From positions 1-64,000 of the forward strand of contig CALNWS010000003.1 of the NCBI GenBank assembly GCA_940747215.1: a DNA stretch of 64,000 nucleotides, given 5' to 3'. Below are positions 50,828 to 62,076 of this stretch, piece after piece. Source of the stretch: an uncultured Paraburkholderia sp. Lineage in GTDB: Bacteria; Pseudomonadota; Gammaproteobacteria; Burkholderiales; Burkholderiaceae. The position numbers and the translations under genes were made by a program. The notes below the pieces were generated by a model, which saw only the letters and a list, made by a program, of their open reading frames with translations, was not told the origin of the DNA and made no database searches. The number at the start of each line of letters is the position of its first letter. Within the stretch, counting starts at the first letter, position 1.

Positions 50828-51259
50828 TTACTCGTTCTGCTGCTCCTGCTTGTGACCCAACAACTCGATCACACTCAGCAATTCCTTGCGCAACTGTTCG
50901 ACATCGACTGCCGCCGATGCTGCCGGCACTGCGACGCTCACGCCCTCGCCTTCTTCCATAACTTCGGCCGGAGCGCCATGTCCACCACCGCCATGTGAAT
51001 CGAGCCGGTTACGCGCGCCGTTGATCGTGAAGCCCTGCTCGTAAAGCAACTCGCGAATCCGCCGGATCAACAGCACCTCGTGATGCTGATAGTACCGGCG
51101 ATTGCCGCGCCGCTTGACCGGCCGCAACTGCGTGAACTCCTGTTCCCAATAACGCAGCACATGCGGTTTGACACCGCATAGTTCGCTAACCTCACCAATC
51201 GTGAAGTAACGCTTCGCCGGAATCGGAAGCAAGACGACTTTTTCGATCGTCGCGGTCAT
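50828..51259 (-). CDS. MerR-family transcriptional regulator
   Basis: The 143-residue frame starts [20 protein letters not shown]. The winged helix is [37 protein letters not shown] at about residues 20-57, the classic MerR DNA-binding region, followed by [20 protein letters not shown]. The C-terminal part is a short acidic linker and helix without metal-binding cysteines, so it is not a metal sensor. It follows ihfA by 43 bp, a conserved arrangement in beta-proteobacteria. Function is unknown. It is intact. Confidence 0.9.
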   Translation of the reverse strand: MTATIEKVVLLPIPAKRYFTIGEVSELCGVKPHVLRYWEQEFTQLRPVKRRGNRRYYQHHEVLLIRRIRELLYEQGFTINGARNRLDSHGGGGHGAPAEVMEEGEGVSVAVPAASAAVDVEQLRKELLSVIELLGHKQEQQNE

Positions 51260-51302
51260 CGTCGGTTAGCCGTGGTGGGTTGCGCAGGAACGCGCCGGTC
51301 AC

Positions 51303-51716
51303 TCAGCACGTAAAGCTCGCTTCGGCGCCGTTTTCGACGAGCGCTTTCAGCTTTTGACTTGCATGGAACGTCACGACACGCCGCGCGGCAATAGGAATTG
51401 CCTCGCCGGTCTTGGGATTTCTACCGGGACGCTGCGGCTTGTCGCGCAACTGGAAATTGCCAAAACCCGACAGCTTCACGCTGTCGCCACTCTCCAGCGC
51501 ATCGCGGATCACCTCGAAGAACGCTTCGACCATGTCCTTCGCTTCTCGCTTGTTGAGCCCGACATTGTCGAACAGCAACTCGGCAAGTTCCGCTTTGGTG
51601 AGCGTCGGCGTTTCACTGGAAACGACGGCGGGTGATGTCGGGATATCGCGAATCATGGCGCTGCGTTGCGCCGTCGCAAGAAGGGCTTCGAAATCACTCG
51701 AGTTCATTTCATCCAT
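51303..51716 (-). CDS. ihfA: Integration host factor alpha subunit, N-terminally extended
   Basis: IHF-alpha pairs with IhfB to bend DNA sharply at specific sites. The body is [20 protein letters not shown] and [20 protein letters not shown], with the beta-arm [20 protein letters not shown]. The start at 51716 ([20 protein letters not shown]) gives a roughly 35-residue N-terminal extension beyond the E. coli protein, usual in Burkholderia. An internal start at 51707 is also possible. The gene follows pheT by 69 bp. It is intact. Confidence 0.9.
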   Translation of the reverse strand: MDEMNSSDFEALLATAQRSAMIRDIPTSPAVVSSETPTLTKAELAELLFDNVGLNKREAKDMVEAFFEVIRDALESGDSVKLSGFGNFQLRDKPQRPGRNPKTGEAIPIAARRVVTFHASQKLKALVENGAEASFTC

Positions 51717-51785
51717 ATCTATCAAATGGCGCGCCAAGCAAAAAACAATGGATGCGAATACAGCCGTGCAATTGTTAAATGCGGG

Positions 51786-54221
51786 TTATCCGCGCAACCG
51801 TGCGCCATATACTCGAGCCAGACGTTCCACTAGAGTTTGAATAGCCAGATCGACCGTTTCATCCTGAAGGGTTCCGCCAGTATCTTGCAAGGTCACACGG
51901 AACGCAAGGCTTTTCTCGTGCGCGGCCAGACCACCGGAAGTGTTTGATTTTGGACGGAATTCGTCGAAAAGTGCAACCTTCTGAACGGTCTTGCAAGCGG
52001 GCTCCGACTGCGCCTTCGCGAGCTCGTCGAGCAGCGCCTGAACCTCGATTTTCTGATCCACGACAAGCGCAATATCGCGGCGCACCGGCGGGAATTTAGA
52101 TACGTCCGACGGAATAGGCAATACTCGCTGCATTAATGCTTCTGCTTCGATTTCAAACAGAATCGGCGCATGCGGCAGATCATATTTTTGCATCCAGCGC
52201 GGATGCAATTCGCCAATCCAGCCGACCGCGCGCCCGTCGAGTTCGATACGCGCGCTGCGTCCCGGATGCAATGCCGGATGTTCCGCTTTCACGAAACGCG
52301 GCACGGCCGGTGCGAACAGCGCTTCGAGATCGCCTTTCACGTCGAAGTAATCGACCGCGCGCGTCGCCGCGCCCCACTGCTCTTCGAGCGCCGAACCGTA
52401 GGCGAGACCGCCGATCATCTTGGGCTGCGCAAAACCTTCGACCGTCAGTTCGCCGGCCTTGATCGACGGATCATGCAGGAACACGCGGCCCGCTTCGAAT
52501 ACGCGGACGCGATCGGCCGCGCGGCGATTCAGGTTCGTGCGCAGCACATGAATCAGGCTGCCGAACAGCGTGGTACGCATGACCGACAACTGGCTTGCAA
52601 TCGGATTGAGCAGATGTACCGGCTTGTCGTTGCCGGCGAAGTCCTGCTCCCATTCGGCGTCCACGAAACTGAAGTTCACCGTTTCCGCGTAGTCGCGCGC
52701 GGCGAGCGCGTGACAGATGACATGGATCGAGCGCTGCGTTTCGTTAGTGGCGCGCATTTCGCTGGTCGCGACCGGCGGGCGCGCCGGAATCTTTTCGAAG
52801 CCGTAAATGCGTGCGACTTCTTCGATCAGGTCTTCTTCGATTTCGATGTCGAAACGATACGACGGTGAAATGACCGAGAACGTGTCGCCGTCACGTTCGA
52901 ACGTGAGGCCGAGGCACGTGAAAATCTGCGCGATTTCTTCGGCGTCGATCTTCACGCCGATGATGCAGTTCGCGCGCGACACGCGCATTTTCACCGGCTC
53001 GCGCTTCGGCACGTTGACGATCTGGTCGTCGACCGGACCGGCTTCGCCGCCGCAAATGTCGAGGATGAGCTGCGTGATGCGTTCGATGTGCTCGACCGTG
53101 GTCGCGTAATCGACGCCGCGTTCGAAGCGATGACCCGCGTCCGTCGAGAAGCTGTATTTGTGCGAGCGGCCGCGAATGCTGTCCGGCCACCAGAACGCGG
53201 CTTCAAGATAGATGTTCGTGGTGTCGAGCGTTACGGCCGTGCTGTCGCCGCCCATGATGCCCGCGAGGCTCTCGATGTGCTGTTCGTCGGCGATCACGCC
53301 AACCGTTTCGTCGAGTTCGACGGTGTTGCCGTTCAGCAGCTTGAGCGTTTCGCCCTTGCGGCCCCAGCGCACGTCCATGCCGCCGTAGATCTTGTCGAGA
53401 TCGAACACGTGCGACGGACGGCCGAGTTCGAGCATCACGTAGTTCGAGATGTCGACGAGTGCCGAAATGCTGCGCTGGCCCGAGCGTTCGAGACGTTGCA
53501 TCATCCACGCCGGCGACTTCGCGCGCGCGTTCACGCCGCGAATGACACGGCCCGAGAAACGGCCGCACAGATCCGGCGCCGAGATTTTCACCGGCAGCAT
53601 TTCGTTCAGTTTGACTTCGACCGGCTTGATGTCGAGCGCGCGCAGCGGCGCACCCGTGATGGCCGACGTTTCGCGCGCCACGCCGAAAACGGAGAGGCAA
53701 TCGGCCTTATTCGGCGTGAGCTTGATTTCGAAAACGGTGTCGTCAAGGGTCAGCGTTTCGCGGATGTCCTGGCCGATCGGCGTATCTTCCGGCAGGATCA
53801 GGAGGCTGCTATGATCTTCCGACAGCTTCAGTTCGCGAGCCGAGCACAGCATGCCTTGGCTTTCCACGCCACGCAGCTTCGAGAGCTTGATCGCGAACGG
53901 CGCGCCGCCTTCTTCGGCCGGGGGCAGTTGCGCGCCGACCAGCGCGACCGGCACCTTGATGCCGGGCGCCACGTTCGGCGCACCGCACACGATGTTCAGC
54001 GTGGCGCCTGTGCCGGCATTCACCTGACACACGTTGAGCTTGTCCGCGTCCGGGTGCTTGACGACTTCCAGCACCTGGCCGACGACGATCTTCGAGGTCG
54101 GCGGCGCTGCCGGCCGCAGGTCTTCGACTTCGAGGCCCGCCATCGTCAACGCGTGCGACAGTTCATCGGTCGTCAGTTGCGGGTCGACAAAGGTTCTCAG
54201 CCAGGATTCCGGGAATTGCAT
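51786..54221 (-). CDS. pheT: Phenylalanyl-tRNA synthetase beta subunit
   Basis: PheT with PheS forms the heterotetrameric PheRS. The 811-residue frame is full length. The N-terminal tRNA-binding (EMAP-like) domain has [20 protein letters not shown]. The B3/B4 editing domain includes [20 protein letters not shown]. The B5 DNA-binding-like and catalytic-core-like parts follow, and the C-terminal FDX-ACB anticodon domain starts [20 protein letters not shown]. It is intact and overlaps no neighbour. It lies 170 bp downstream of pheS. Confidence 0.96.
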   Translation of the reverse strand: MQFPESWLRTFVDPQLTTDELSHALTMAGLEVEDLRPAAPPTSKIVVGQVLEVVKHPDADKLNVCQVNAGTGATLNIVCGAPNVAPGIKVPVALVGAQLPPAEEGGAPFAIKLSKLRGVESQGMLCSARELKLSEDHSSLLILPEDTPIGQDIRETLTLDDTVFEIKLTPNKADCLSVFGVARETSAITGAPLRALDIKPVEVKLNEMLPVKISAPDLCGRFSGRVIRGVNARAKSPAWMMQRLERSGQRSISALVDISNYVMLELGRPSHVFDLDKIYGGMDVRWGRKGETLKLLNGNTVELDETVGVIADEQHIESLAGIMGGDSTAVTLDTTNIYLEAAFWWPDSIRGRSHKYSFSTDAGHRFERGVDYATTVEHIERITQLILDICGGEAGPVDDQIVNVPKREPVKMRVSRANCIIGVKIDAEEIAQIFTCLGLTFERDGDTFSVISPSYRFDIEIEEDLIEEVARIYGFEKIPARPPVATSEMRATNETQRSIHVICHALAARDYAETVNFSFVDAEWEQDFAGNDKPVHLLNPIASQLSVMRTTLFGSLIHVLRTNLNRRAADRVRVFEAGRVFLHDPSIKAGELTVEGFAQPKMIGGLAYGSALEEQWGAATRAVDYFDVKGDLEALFAPAVPRFVKAEHPALHPGRSARIELDGRAVGWIGELHPRWMQKYDLPHAPILFEIEAEALMQRVLPIPSDVSKFPPVRRDIALVVDQKIEVQALLDELAKAQSEPACKTVQKVALFDEFRPKSNTSGGLAAHEKSLAFRVTLQDTGGTLQDETVDLAIQTLVERLARVYGARLRG

Positions 54222-54391
54222 GGTTCTGTGTACGTTCTGATCAGGTTAGGTCCATGTCCGGTCAGTGCTTTTCGCGAGCCTCCGTTCTCCGTTTCTCGAC
54301 TCACGATGTTTCCCGCACGACCCGGGACGCTGTGGCGGCACGCGTTGATGCCGTGCCGCGCTCAATGCTTGTCGCGTTCGTACGCGCTGCT

Positions 54392-55408
54392 TCAGGCGAA
54401 TTGACGCAGGAAACGCAGGTCGTTCTCTAAGAACAGACGCAGATCCTGCACGCCGTAACGCAACATGGTGAGACGTTCGAGGCCGCTTCCGAATGCGAAG
54501 CCGATGTAGCGCTCGGGGTCGAGGTCCATGTTGCGGATCACGGTGGGATGCACCTGGCCGGAACCCGAAATTTCGAGCCACTTGCCGGCGTTCTTGCCCG
54601 TTTCGAACAGCATATCGATCTCGGCCGACGGTTCGGTGAACGGGAAATACGACGGACGGAAGCGAACCTGAATATCGTCGCGCTCGAAGAACTTCTTGAG
54701 AAAGTCGGTGTAGACGCCCTTCAGATCCGCGAAGCTGATGTTCTCGTCGATCCACAGGCCTTCGACCTGATGGAACATCGGCGAGTGCGTAGCGTCGCTA
54801 TCCACGCGATACGTGCGGCCCGGCACGATCACCTTGATCGGCGGCGTGTTGGTGCGTGCGTAACGCACCTGCATCGGGCTGGTGTGCGTGCGAAGCAGCA
54901 GTTGACGGCCGTCGGCATCCTTGCCATCGACGTAAAAAGTGTCTTGCATGGAACGCACCGGATGATTCTCCGGGCTGTTCAGCGAGGTGAAGTTGTACCA
55001 GTCGGTTTCGATCTCGGGGCCGTCGGCCACGTCGAATCCGATCGTACGGAAAATCTGTTCGATGCGCTCCCACGTGCGCATGACCGGGTGCAGGCTGCCG
55101 GCACCAGTGCCGCGGCCGGGCAAGGTCACGTCGATGGCTTCGGCGGCGAGGCGCTGGTTCAGCAACGCGTCGGCCAACGCCTGACGGCGGGCATTCAACG
55201 CGGCTTCAACCTGTTGCTTGACGAGGTTGATCCGTGCGCCCTCGGTCTTGCGCGTTTCGGGACCGAGTTTGCCAAGACCCTTCAATAGCTCGGTCAGCAC
55301 GCCCGATTTGCCGAGGAAACGCGCTTTCGCGTTCTCGAGGGCGGTGACGTCGGAGACTTCTTCTGCGAAGGCTTTTTGCGCGTCGGCGACAATCTGGTCC
55401 AGATCCAT
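54392..55408 (-). CDS. pheS: Phenylalanyl-tRNA synthetase alpha subunit
   Basis: The ATG at 55408 gives [20 protein letters not shown], a coiled-coil N-domain. Class II motif regions are in place: [40 protein letters not shown] and [20 protein letters not shown] (motif 3). At 338 residues it is normal. The candidate attenuator at 55464-55538 lies between rplT and this gene. Together with pheT it supplies Phe-tRNA. It is intact. Confidence 0.96.
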   Translation of the reverse strand: MDLDQIVADAQKAFAEEVSDVTALENAKARFLGKSGVLTELLKGLGKLGPETRKTEGARINLVKQQVEAALNARRQALADALLNQRLAAEAIDVTLPGRGTGAGSLHPVMRTWERIEQIFRTIGFDVADGPEIETDWYNFTSLNSPENHPVRSMQDTFYVDGKDADGRQLLLRTHTSPMQVRYARTNTPPIKVIVPGRTYRVDSDATHSPMFHQVEGLWIDENISFADLKGVYTDFLKKFFERDDIQVRFRPSYFPFTEPSAEIDMLFETGKNAGKWLEISGSGQVHPTVIRNMDLDPERYIGFAFGSGLERLTMLRYGVQDLRLFLENDLRFLRQFA

Positions 55409-55463
55409 TGATCCCATCATTTCAACGTCAGTGTTCTATCGATGCAAAACTGGTTCTACCAAC

Positions 55464-55538
55464 AAAAACGGGGCTCCTCACCGAGCCCCGTTTTTGCTGC
55501 AACGTCACCGAGACTACCGGATGTTCGTTGCAACGAAC
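55464..55538 (-). promoter_or_regulatory. Terminator hairpin with an upstream palindrome, candidate pheST attenuator
   Basis: AAAAACGGGGCTC (55464-55476) pairs with GAGCCCCGTTTTT (55483-55495), a strong rho-independent terminator on either strand. About 28 nt upstream (minus strand) stands the perfect 16-bp palindrome GTTCGTTGCAACGAAC at 55523-55538. The pair lies between rplT and pheS. It could terminate the thrS-rplT transcript or act as an attenuator for pheST. No Phe-rich leader peptide is visible. Confidence 0.6.
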
Positions 55539-55566
55539 CACGCAGTGTTAATTGCCAAAAGCGCAA

Positions 55567-55926
55567 TCAGGCTGCAACGGCGGCTTTCACCTGCTGAACG
55601 ATCGCAGCAAAAGCAGCCTTGTCGAACACAGTCATGTCGGCCAGCACCTTACGGTCCAGTTCGATCGAAGCCTTCTTAAGGCCGTTGATGAACACGCTGT
55701 ACGTCATGTCGTGCTGACGCACCGCCGCGTTGATACGCGTGATCCACAGTGCGCGGAACACACGCTTCTTGTTGCGGCGATCGCGGTAGGCGTACTGGCC
55801 TGCGCGCATGACCGCCTGCTTGGCGATGCGATAGACGTTATTGCGACGGCCGCGGTAACCCTTGGCCAGCTTGATAATCTTCTTGTGACGGACCCGTGCG
55901 GTAACCCCACGTTTTACTCGAGGCAT
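55567..55926 (-). CDS. rplT: 50S ribosomal protein L20
   Basis: L20 binds 23S rRNA early in 50S assembly. The 119-residue frame is the standard one: [39 protein letters not shown], a very basic N-terminal half, then [20 protein letters not shown]. It follows rpmI by 29 bp in the infC-rpmI-rplT order. It is intact. Confidence 0.98.
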   Translation of the reverse strand: MPRVKRGVTARVRHKKIIKLAKGYRGRRNNVYRIAKQAVMRAGQYAYRDRRNKKRVFRALWITRINAAVRQHDMTYSVFINGLKKASIELDRKVLADMTVFDKAAFAAIVQQVKAAVAA

Positions 55927-55955
55927 GTCTTACTCCTATGAGTGTCGATTAAGGG

Positions 55956-56153
55956 TTAAGCGAACGGCAACATTGCGCGCACGGAGTTCAGATAGGAATC
56001 GTGAACTGCCGTCGAACCGCGCAGATGGCGTTTATTCTTGGTGGTTTTCTTGGTAAGAATGTGGCGCTTGAAGGCTTGACCGCGCTTGACGGTACCGCCC
56101 GGACGCACCACGAAGCGCTTTGCAGCACTCTTCTTGGTCTTCATCTTCGGCAT
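55956..56153 (-). CDS. rpmI: 50S ribosomal protein L35
   Basis: The ATG at 56153 gives [20 protein letters not shown], the universal L35 beginning, with [18 protein letters not shown] in the middle. Length 65 residues is normal. It stands between infC and rplT, its usual place, with 257 bp to infC. It is intact. Confidence 0.97.
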   Translation of the reverse strand: MPKMKTKKSAAKRFVVRPGGTVKRGQAFKRHILTKKTTKNKRHLRGSTAVHDSYLNSVRAMLPFA

Positions 56154-56410
56154 GACAACTCCATTATTTGATGGACATGGGTGTGCGGTCGGCCTGTTAT
56201 GGCCACTACCCGCCCTTCGAAACCCACTCCACTTAGTATGCAGACTGCCAACGCAACCGGCAGCCGCTTTTTCGGGAGCGACGCATATCAATATCATATA
56301 AGCACCGTTCCAAAACTTGCCGTTGACGCGCCGGTTTACGGCGCGTCAACATGTTCAATTTTCAACACAACCGGAGCGCACGCCACACGACGCGCCGCTG
56401 CTTCAGCTGA

Positions 56411-56935
56411 TTACTTCTTTTTCTTCGGCGCGAGCACCATAATCATCTGGCGCCCTTCCATTTTCGGCATTTGCTCGACCTGACCGACTTCGTCGAGGTC
56501 CGTGCGCAGGCGTTCGAGCATGCGCATACCGATTTCCTGGTGAGCCATTTCGCGGCCGCGGAAACGCAACGTAATTTTCGTTTTGTCGCCGTCGTCAAGG
56601 AAGCGGATGAGGTTGCGCAGCTTGACGTTGTAGTCGCCGTCATCGGTACCCGGGCGGAATTTGACTTCCTTGACCTGGATAACCTTCTGCTTGAGCTTAG
56701 CCTCGTGCTGTTTCTTCGCTTCCGAGTACTTGAACTTGCCGTAGTCCATCAAGCGGCAAACCGGCGGAACCGCTTGCGGAGCGATTTCAACCAGATCCAC
56801 GTCTTGCTGTTCCGACATGCGGAACGCATCAGCGAGTTTCACAATGCCGAGCGGCTCGTTATCGACGCCGACCAGACGCACCTCGGGTGCAGTAATTTCA
56901 CCGTTGATGCGATGCGCAGACTTATCAGTAGCGAT
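56411..56935 (-). CDS. infC: Translation initiation factor IF-3 with an ATC start codon
   Basis: IF-3 keeps the 30S subunit free and checks the start codon. Upstream of the first GTG/ATG the frame stays open: [20 protein letters not shown] precedes [20 protein letters not shown], matching the family N-terminus. The only suitable start is an ATC read from 56935, with a GAGGAAACG ribosome site upstream (minus strand). Non-AUG starts are typical of infC, where they allow IF-3 to autoregulate its own translation. The C-domain ends [12 protein letters not shown]. It follows thrS by 48 bp. Confidence 0.93.
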   Translation of the reverse strand: MATDKSAHRINGEITAPEVRLVGVDNEPLGIVKLADAFRMSEQQDVDLVEIAPQAVPPVCRLMDYGKFKYSEAKKQHEAKLKQKVIQVKEVKFRPGTDDGDYNVKLRNLIRFLDDGDKTKITLRFRGREMAHQEIGMRMLERLRTDLDEVGQVEQMPKMEGRQMIMVLAPKKKK

Positions 56936-56983
56936 GTTACGTTTCCTCTAAAAATTAAAAAACGAGCCGGACTGCCTGATGGC

Positions 56984-58897
56984 TTAGCTGAACGACTGCA
57001 CGTTCTGGCGCAGACGCTCAACGAAGGAATCGACGGGCATGACACCCAGATCGACACCACCACGGGCACGTACGGCTACCGTTTGAGCTTCACGCTCTTT
57101 GTCGCCGACCACAAGCAGGTACGGCACCTTTTCCAGCGTATGCTCGCGTATTTTATAGCTAATCTTCTCGTTGCGCAAATCGGCCTCTGCTCTAACCCCT
57201 TGTTTTTGCAACGATTGGGCAAGAGACTGGGCATATTCGGCCTGACTTTCCGCGATATTCACGACCACGACCTGCATCGGCGCGAGCCACGCGGGCATTG
57301 CACCAGCATGGTGCTCGATCAGAATGCCGAGGAAGCGCTCCATGGATCCGACGATTGCCCGGTGCAGCATGATCGGCCGGCGGCGGCTGTTGTCTTCCGC
57401 GACGTATTCGGCACCGAGCCGCTCCGGCAACACCATATCCAACTGCAAGGTGCCGCACTGCCACGACCGGCCCAACGCGTCCTTGATGTGATACTCGACC
57501 TTCGGACCGTAGAAAGCACCTTCGCCCGGCAGCTCTTCCCGGGTCAAGCCACACGCCGTCAGCGCCTCACGCAAGCCCTGCTCCGCGCGATCCCACGTTT
57601 CGTCGGTGCCGGCGCGCGCGTCGGGGCGCAGCGACAGCTTGATCTCGACGTTGTCGAAACCGAAGTCCTTGTACACGCTCATGGCGAGCGTATTGAACGC
57701 GATCGACTCGCTGATGAACTGGTCTTCGGTACAGAAAATATGCGCGTCGTCCTGCACGAAACCGCGCACGCGCATCAGACCATGCAACGCACCCGACGAT
57801 TCATTGCGATGGCACGAACCGAATTCCGCGTAACGCAGCGGCAGATCGCGGTACGAACGCAAACCGTGGTTGAACACCTGCACGTGACCGGGGCAGTTCA
57901 TCGGCTTAATCGCGTAGTCGCTCTTTTCCGATTCCGTCGTGAACATGTTTTCACGATAGTTCTGCCAGTGACCCGACACTTCCCACAGCGAGCGGTCCAT
58001 GATCATCGGCGTCTTGATTTCGAGGTAACCGGCCTCGTTCACGCGACGGCGCATGTACTGCTCGACCTGCTGCCACAACGTCCAGCCGCGCGGATGCCAA
58101 AATACCATGCCCGGCGACTCGTCCTGCATGTGGAACAGGTCGAGTTGCTTGCCGAGCTTGCGGTGATCGCGCTTCTCGGCTTCTTCGAGCATGTGCAGAT
58201 ACGCTTCCTGGTCTTCCTTCTTTGTCCAGGCCGTGCCGTAAATGCGCTGCAACTGTTCGTTTTTCGAGTCGCCGCGCCAGTAGGCGCCGGCAACCTTCAT
58301 CAGCTTGAAGACCTTCAACTTGCCGGTGGACGGCACGTGCGGGCCGCGGCAAAGATCAGTGAAACCGCCGTGCGAGTACAGCTTGATTTCGTCGGTGGAA
58401 GGGATCGATTCGATGATATCGGCCTTGTACTTCTCGCCGATGCTCTTGAAGTAATCCACCGCTTCGTCGCGCGACACCACGCGGCGCGAAACCGGCTCGT
58501 CTTTCTTCGCCAGTTCCTGCATGCGCTTTTCGATCTTCTCGAGATCCTCCGGCGTGAAGGGACGGTTGTAGGCGAAGTCGTAATAGAAGCCGTTGTCGAT
58601 GACCGGGCCGATCGTGACCTGCGCCTCGGGATACAGATCCTTCACTGCGTACGCGAGCAGGTGCGCCGCCGAGTGACGGATGATGTCGAGACCGTCTGCG
58701 TCCTTTTCCGTGACGATGGCAAGCGCCACGTCGTGATCGATCAGCGCGGACGTGTCGACCAGTTCACCGTCGATCTTGCCGCCGAGCGCGGCCTTCGCAA
58801 GGCCCGGGCCGATCGAGGCGGCCACTTCGGCGACGGTCACCGGATGCTCGTACTGTCGAACAAAACCAAAACCGTCAGGCAGACGTATCGAAACCAT
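56984..58897 (-). CDS. thrS: Threonyl-tRNA synthetase
   Basis: The ATG at 58897 gives [20 protein letters not shown], the TGS domain start. The editing domain carries [20 protein letters not shown] (HxxxH). Class II motifs are present: [60 protein letters not shown], and motif 3 in [20 protein letters not shown]. The anticodon domain ends [13 protein letters not shown]. At 637 residues it is normal for Burkholderia. It heads the thrS-infC-rpmI-rplT block and is intact. Confidence 0.97.
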   Translation of the reverse strand: MVSIRLPDGFGFVRQYEHPVTVAEVAASIGPGLAKAALGGKIDGELVDTSALIDHDVALAIVTEKDADGLDIIRHSAAHLLAYAVKDLYPEAQVTIGPVIDNGFYYDFAYNRPFTPEDLEKIEKRMQELAKKDEPVSRRVVSRDEAVDYFKSIGEKYKADIIESIPSTDEIKLYSHGGFTDLCRGPHVPSTGKLKVFKLMKVAGAYWRGDSKNEQLQRIYGTAWTKKEDQEAYLHMLEEAEKRDHRKLGKQLDLFHMQDESPGMVFWHPRGWTLWQQVEQYMRRRVNEAGYLEIKTPMIMDRSLWEVSGHWQNYRENMFTTESEKSDYAIKPMNCPGHVQVFNHGLRSYRDLPLRYAEFGSCHRNESSGALHGLMRVRGFVQDDAHIFCTEDQFISESIAFNTLAMSVYKDFGFDNVEIKLSLRPDARAGTDETWDRAEQGLREALTACGLTREELPGEGAFYGPKVEYHIKDALGRSWQCGTLQLDMVLPERLGAEYVAEDNSRRRPIMLHRAIVGSMERFLGILIEHHAGAMPAWLAPMQVVVVNIAESQAEYAQSLAQSLQKQGVRAEADLRNEKISYKIREHTLEKVPYLLVVGDKEREAQTVAVRARGGVDLGVMPVDSFVERLRQNVQSFS

Positions 58898-58954
58898 TGC
58901 GTTCTCCGTGGTGCCGACCGGCGGTGGCACATACAACCATGTCTAAAGGACAAA

Positions 58955-58986
58955 AAAATGCGGCCCTGCTTTCGATGGGCCGCATT
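58955..58986 (-). terminator. Rho-independent terminator between tRNA-Val and thrS
   Basis: AATGCGGCCC (58957-58966) pairs with GGGCCGCATT (58977-58986) and is followed on the minus strand by a T run (complement of A at 58952-58958). It ends tRNA-Val transcription about 160 nt downstream, or serves as a leader hairpin for thrS. Confidence 0.75.
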
Positions 58987-59147
58987 CACATTTCTTGCAA
59001 ACTACAGTGGCGAAAGTGGTCCTCGACTAGCGTCGCTCCGAAGTGATTTCGGTCAACGTTCGCGGTGTCATAACCGCATTCGCCTTTTGCGCGCAAGGCG
59101 CTTGCTGCTGCTTGCGAAACCCCGGCAAACCGGAATTTCTTTTTCGT

Positions 59148-59224
59148 TGGTAGGCTCGATTGGACTCGAACCAACGACCCCCACCATGTCAAGGTGGCGC
59201 TCTAACCAGCTGAGCTACGAGCCT
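59148..59224 (-). tRNA. tRNA-Val (GAC)
   Basis: A 77-nt tRNA with acceptor AGGCTCG, anticodon arm CCACCTTGACATGGTGG with GAC anticodon, TTGGTTCGAGTCCAA T-arm and encoded CCA. It stands upstream of thrS on the same strand. Confidence 0.96.
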
Positions 59225-59375
59225 AAAAATATGAAATTATATGAAGCCCTACAGCGCTTGGCAAGTACTTTTATGAACCGACTTCAAATTTTCCAGCAAC
59301 AACTCACGTTGGGGTGAAACGCCTTAAATCAATCTTGAACGATCGACCTTCGATCACCCAGCCATCAACCATCAA

Positions 59376-61553
59376 TCAACCCTTGCGTGACGCGCGCACC
59401 ACGCCCGACACTTCGCCGAGCAACGTGCACGCGCGCTGAATCTGCGCGGCGCTGGATACCTCGACGGTAAATTGCATGAACGCCGCGTTGCGACGCGATT
59501 GCATCTTCACGCCGATCACGTTCATCTTCTCGCGCGCGAACACTTCGGAAATATCGCGCAGCAGCCCTTGCCGATCCGTCGCCTCGATCGCGAGGTCGAC
59601 TGGATACACGGTCTGCCCGCGACCGTTCATCACGTCCGCGGACCAGGCCGTTTGCAGCACACGCTCCGGCGCGCGCTCGGCCATGCGAACGAACGTCGGG
59701 CAATCGCTGCGGTGAATCGACATGCCTTTGCCACGCGTGACGAAACTGCAAATGTCGTCAGGCGGAGCGGGACGGCAGCAACGCGCGAGCTGCGTAAGCA
59801 ATGCATCGACGCCGACCACGAGTACGCCCGCCGACGCACCGCGCGCCACGCTCGCGCCGCTGCTGCGCTTCTCGAACTGCTCGGGTACCTCGACCACCGG
59901 CTCGGGCGGCGGCGCATCGTGCAAAGCCTACTCGACGAGCCGCAAGCTGAACTCTTCTTTGCCGACCACCGAGAACAAATCGTCGGTCGTCTTGAAGCCC
60001 AGCTTGGTTGCAAGCTGATCGAGATTGACCGACGTTTTGCCTTCGCGCTGCAAGGTCTTTTCGACCATCGCACGCCCGCTCGCGATGTGCTCCTGCACCT
60101 CTACCGCATTGAACCACGCGCGCATTTTCTAACGCACGCGGCCGCTTTGCAGATAGCCGAGCTGAGGATTGAGCCAGTCGCGCGAGGGACCGCCCTCTTT
60201 CACCGCGCGCGACGATCTCGACCGCCTGTCCGTCCTTTCTGCAACTGCGTGTTGAGCGGCACCATCGCGCCGTGCGGCAATGGAATCACGCGCGCTTGCG
60301 GCGTGAGCACGTAGATGTGGTCGTCGTCGAACGTGGCCTGGCGCAGTTGTTCCCACGGTTGCGCCGCGCGCTTTTCGCCGTGCTCGCCTTCGGAGACTTC
60401 GTCTTTCCACGCGAGCAGTTGACGCAGCCACGCAATCTTCTCGTCGTACTTCTCGTTCGCGCTGAACTGCCCGCCGTAACCGCGCGTGCCCGCTTCCTTG
60501 TAACGCCAGTGCGCGGCAACGCCGTACTCGGCGAACTGATGCATTTCCTAGGTACGGATCTGCACTTCGAACGCGCGCCCGTCGTCGCCGATCACGACCG
60601 TATGCAACGACTTGTAGCCGTTCGGCTTGGACCGCGAAATGTAGTCGTCGAATTCTCTCGGCACCGGTTGCCACAAGTTGTGCACGATGCCGAGCACGGT
60701 GTGGAAATCCTTGATGTCCGGCAAGATGACGCGAAACGCGCGCACGTCGTACAGCTCGGCAAAGTCCAGCTCCTTGCCGCACATCTTGCGCCAAATGGCT
60801 GTAGATGTGTTTCGGCCTGCCGCTCAATTCGGCCCGAATGTTCGCCGCGGCCAGTTCTTGCTCGAGCCGCTCGATAGCCTGCGCCACATAGCTCTCGCGC
60901 TCCACACGCTTTTCGTCGAGCAGCTTGGCAATACGCTTGTAGGTGACCGGCTCTTCGAAACGGAACGCGAGATCTTCGAGTTCCCATTTCAATTGCCAGA
61001 TACTGAGACGGTTGGCGAGCGGCGCATAAATATCGAGCGTTTCGCGCGCCACGTCTGGTGACGGCGTGATCTTCGCCGCCGCGTAATAGCGCAGCGATTG
61101 CAGCCGCGATGCGAGACGAATCAGCACCACGCGAATGTCCTGCGCAAACGCCAGCAACATCTTGCGCAACACTTCGACCTGCGCACGCCGCGCGGCCTGC
61201 GCATCGCGACCGGCCTCGGGCATCGCGTTCTGCGCGGCGCGCAAGCTTACGGTACCAAGGCACAGCAGCTTGCGCACGTCGCCCACGAGTTGCGCGACTT
61301 CTTCGCCAAAGTTATCGGCGATGATGCGCTCGGGGTCCTGCAAGTGCGGCGTGAGCGCGAAGAGCGCCACGGCCAGCACGACGGCCGGATCGACGTTCAG
61401 CATGCGCATGATGGACGCCGTGCCGGCCGCGTGATCCGCCAGCAACTCGCCCGATGACAACCGCACATCGCCCGCGTGCTCGCGCACGAACGCCATCGCT
61501 TCGTCGAAGGAAGGAATGGGGTTCAGCGTGCTCGTAACGATTTCGGTATTCAT
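59376..61553 (-). pseudogene. relA: (p)ppGpp synthetase RelA with three in-frame TAG codons and frameshifts
   Basis: RelA makes (p)ppGpp on stalled ribosomes. The start at 61553 gives MNTEIVTSTLNPIPSFDEAM. The pseudo-HD region (GTASIMRMLNVDPAVVLAVA) lacks the hydrolase HD pair, so this is RelA-type, not SpoT. After SGRPKHIYS the frame shifts near 60790. The synthetase motifs are present: DVRAFRVILPDIKDFHTVLG and RSKPNGYKSLHTVVIGDDG. Then TAG at 60550-60548 where Gln is expected (IRT.EMHQFAEYG). After the TGS part (ARVIPLPHGAMVPLNTQLQK) the frame shifts near 60215. TAG codons recur at 60131-60129 and 59928-59926. The ACT domain ends GVVRASRKG. At least five lesions, so RelA is dead; SpoT would have to act alone. 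Confidence 0.93.
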
Positions 61554-61619
61554 GGTGCGACGGCCCACCGGGCCAGACGGATCAACGAAATTTCTGGAAA
61601 CAGACGGCTGACGTGAGCC

Positions 61620-61973
61620 TTAGCTGCGCTGCGCGGCCACCACGAAGATCTCGACGAGGCACTTCGGATTCGCGAGCTTCGCCTCGACGGTGGCACGCGG
61701 CGGCGTGTCGCCCTGCGCGACCCACTCGTCCCACACCGCGTTCATGCCGGCGAAATGCATCATGTCCGAGATATAGATCTGCACGGACAGCAACTGCGAC
61801 TTGTCGCTGTTCGCTTCGCCCAGCAGACGGTCGATGTGGCCAAGCACTTCGCGCGTCTGGCCGACGATGTCCTGATCGGCGTCTTCGGCGATCTGGCCCG
61901 CGAGGTACACAGTGCCGTTGTGAACGGCGATTTCCGAGAGGCGCTTGCCGACGTGATGACGAATGACTGCCAT
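61620..61973 (-). CDS. RidA-family (YjgF/UK114) protein
   Basis: The ATG at 61973 gives a 117-residue protein, MAVIRHHVGKRLSEIAVHNG. The fold is clear in GTVYLAGQIAEDADQDIVGQ TREVLGHIDRLL and LLSVQIYISDMMHFAGMNAV. Canonical RidA deaminases have an arginine in the late RxxVE motif. Here the segment is NPKCLVEIFVVA, with Lys in that region, so it may not be an enamine/imine deaminase; it fits one of the other Rid subfamilies. It is intact, between the broken relA and a broken hydrolase. Confidence 0.85.
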   Translation of the reverse strand: MAVIRHHVGKRLSEIAVHNGTVYLAGQIAEDADQDIVGQTREVLGHIDRLLGEANSDKSQLLSVQIYISDMMHFAGMNAVWDEWVAQGDTPPRATVEAKLANPKCLVEIFVVAAQRS

Positions 61974-62076
61974 AGAGAATCCCAAGTCAGGTTAGAAGTT
62001 GATGAAAACGCATGCGCCTCGCGCAAGTCATGCCGCAAGGTCGTGCCGCAACTCGAATAGGGCGCACAACTGCATA

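Noticed and set aside
56471..59317. A 948-codon open frame antisense to infC and thrS
   Set aside because: It runs through infC, thrS and tRNA-Val on the other strand and reads as low-information Arg/Val/His-rich text. The genes on the minus strand are unambiguous.
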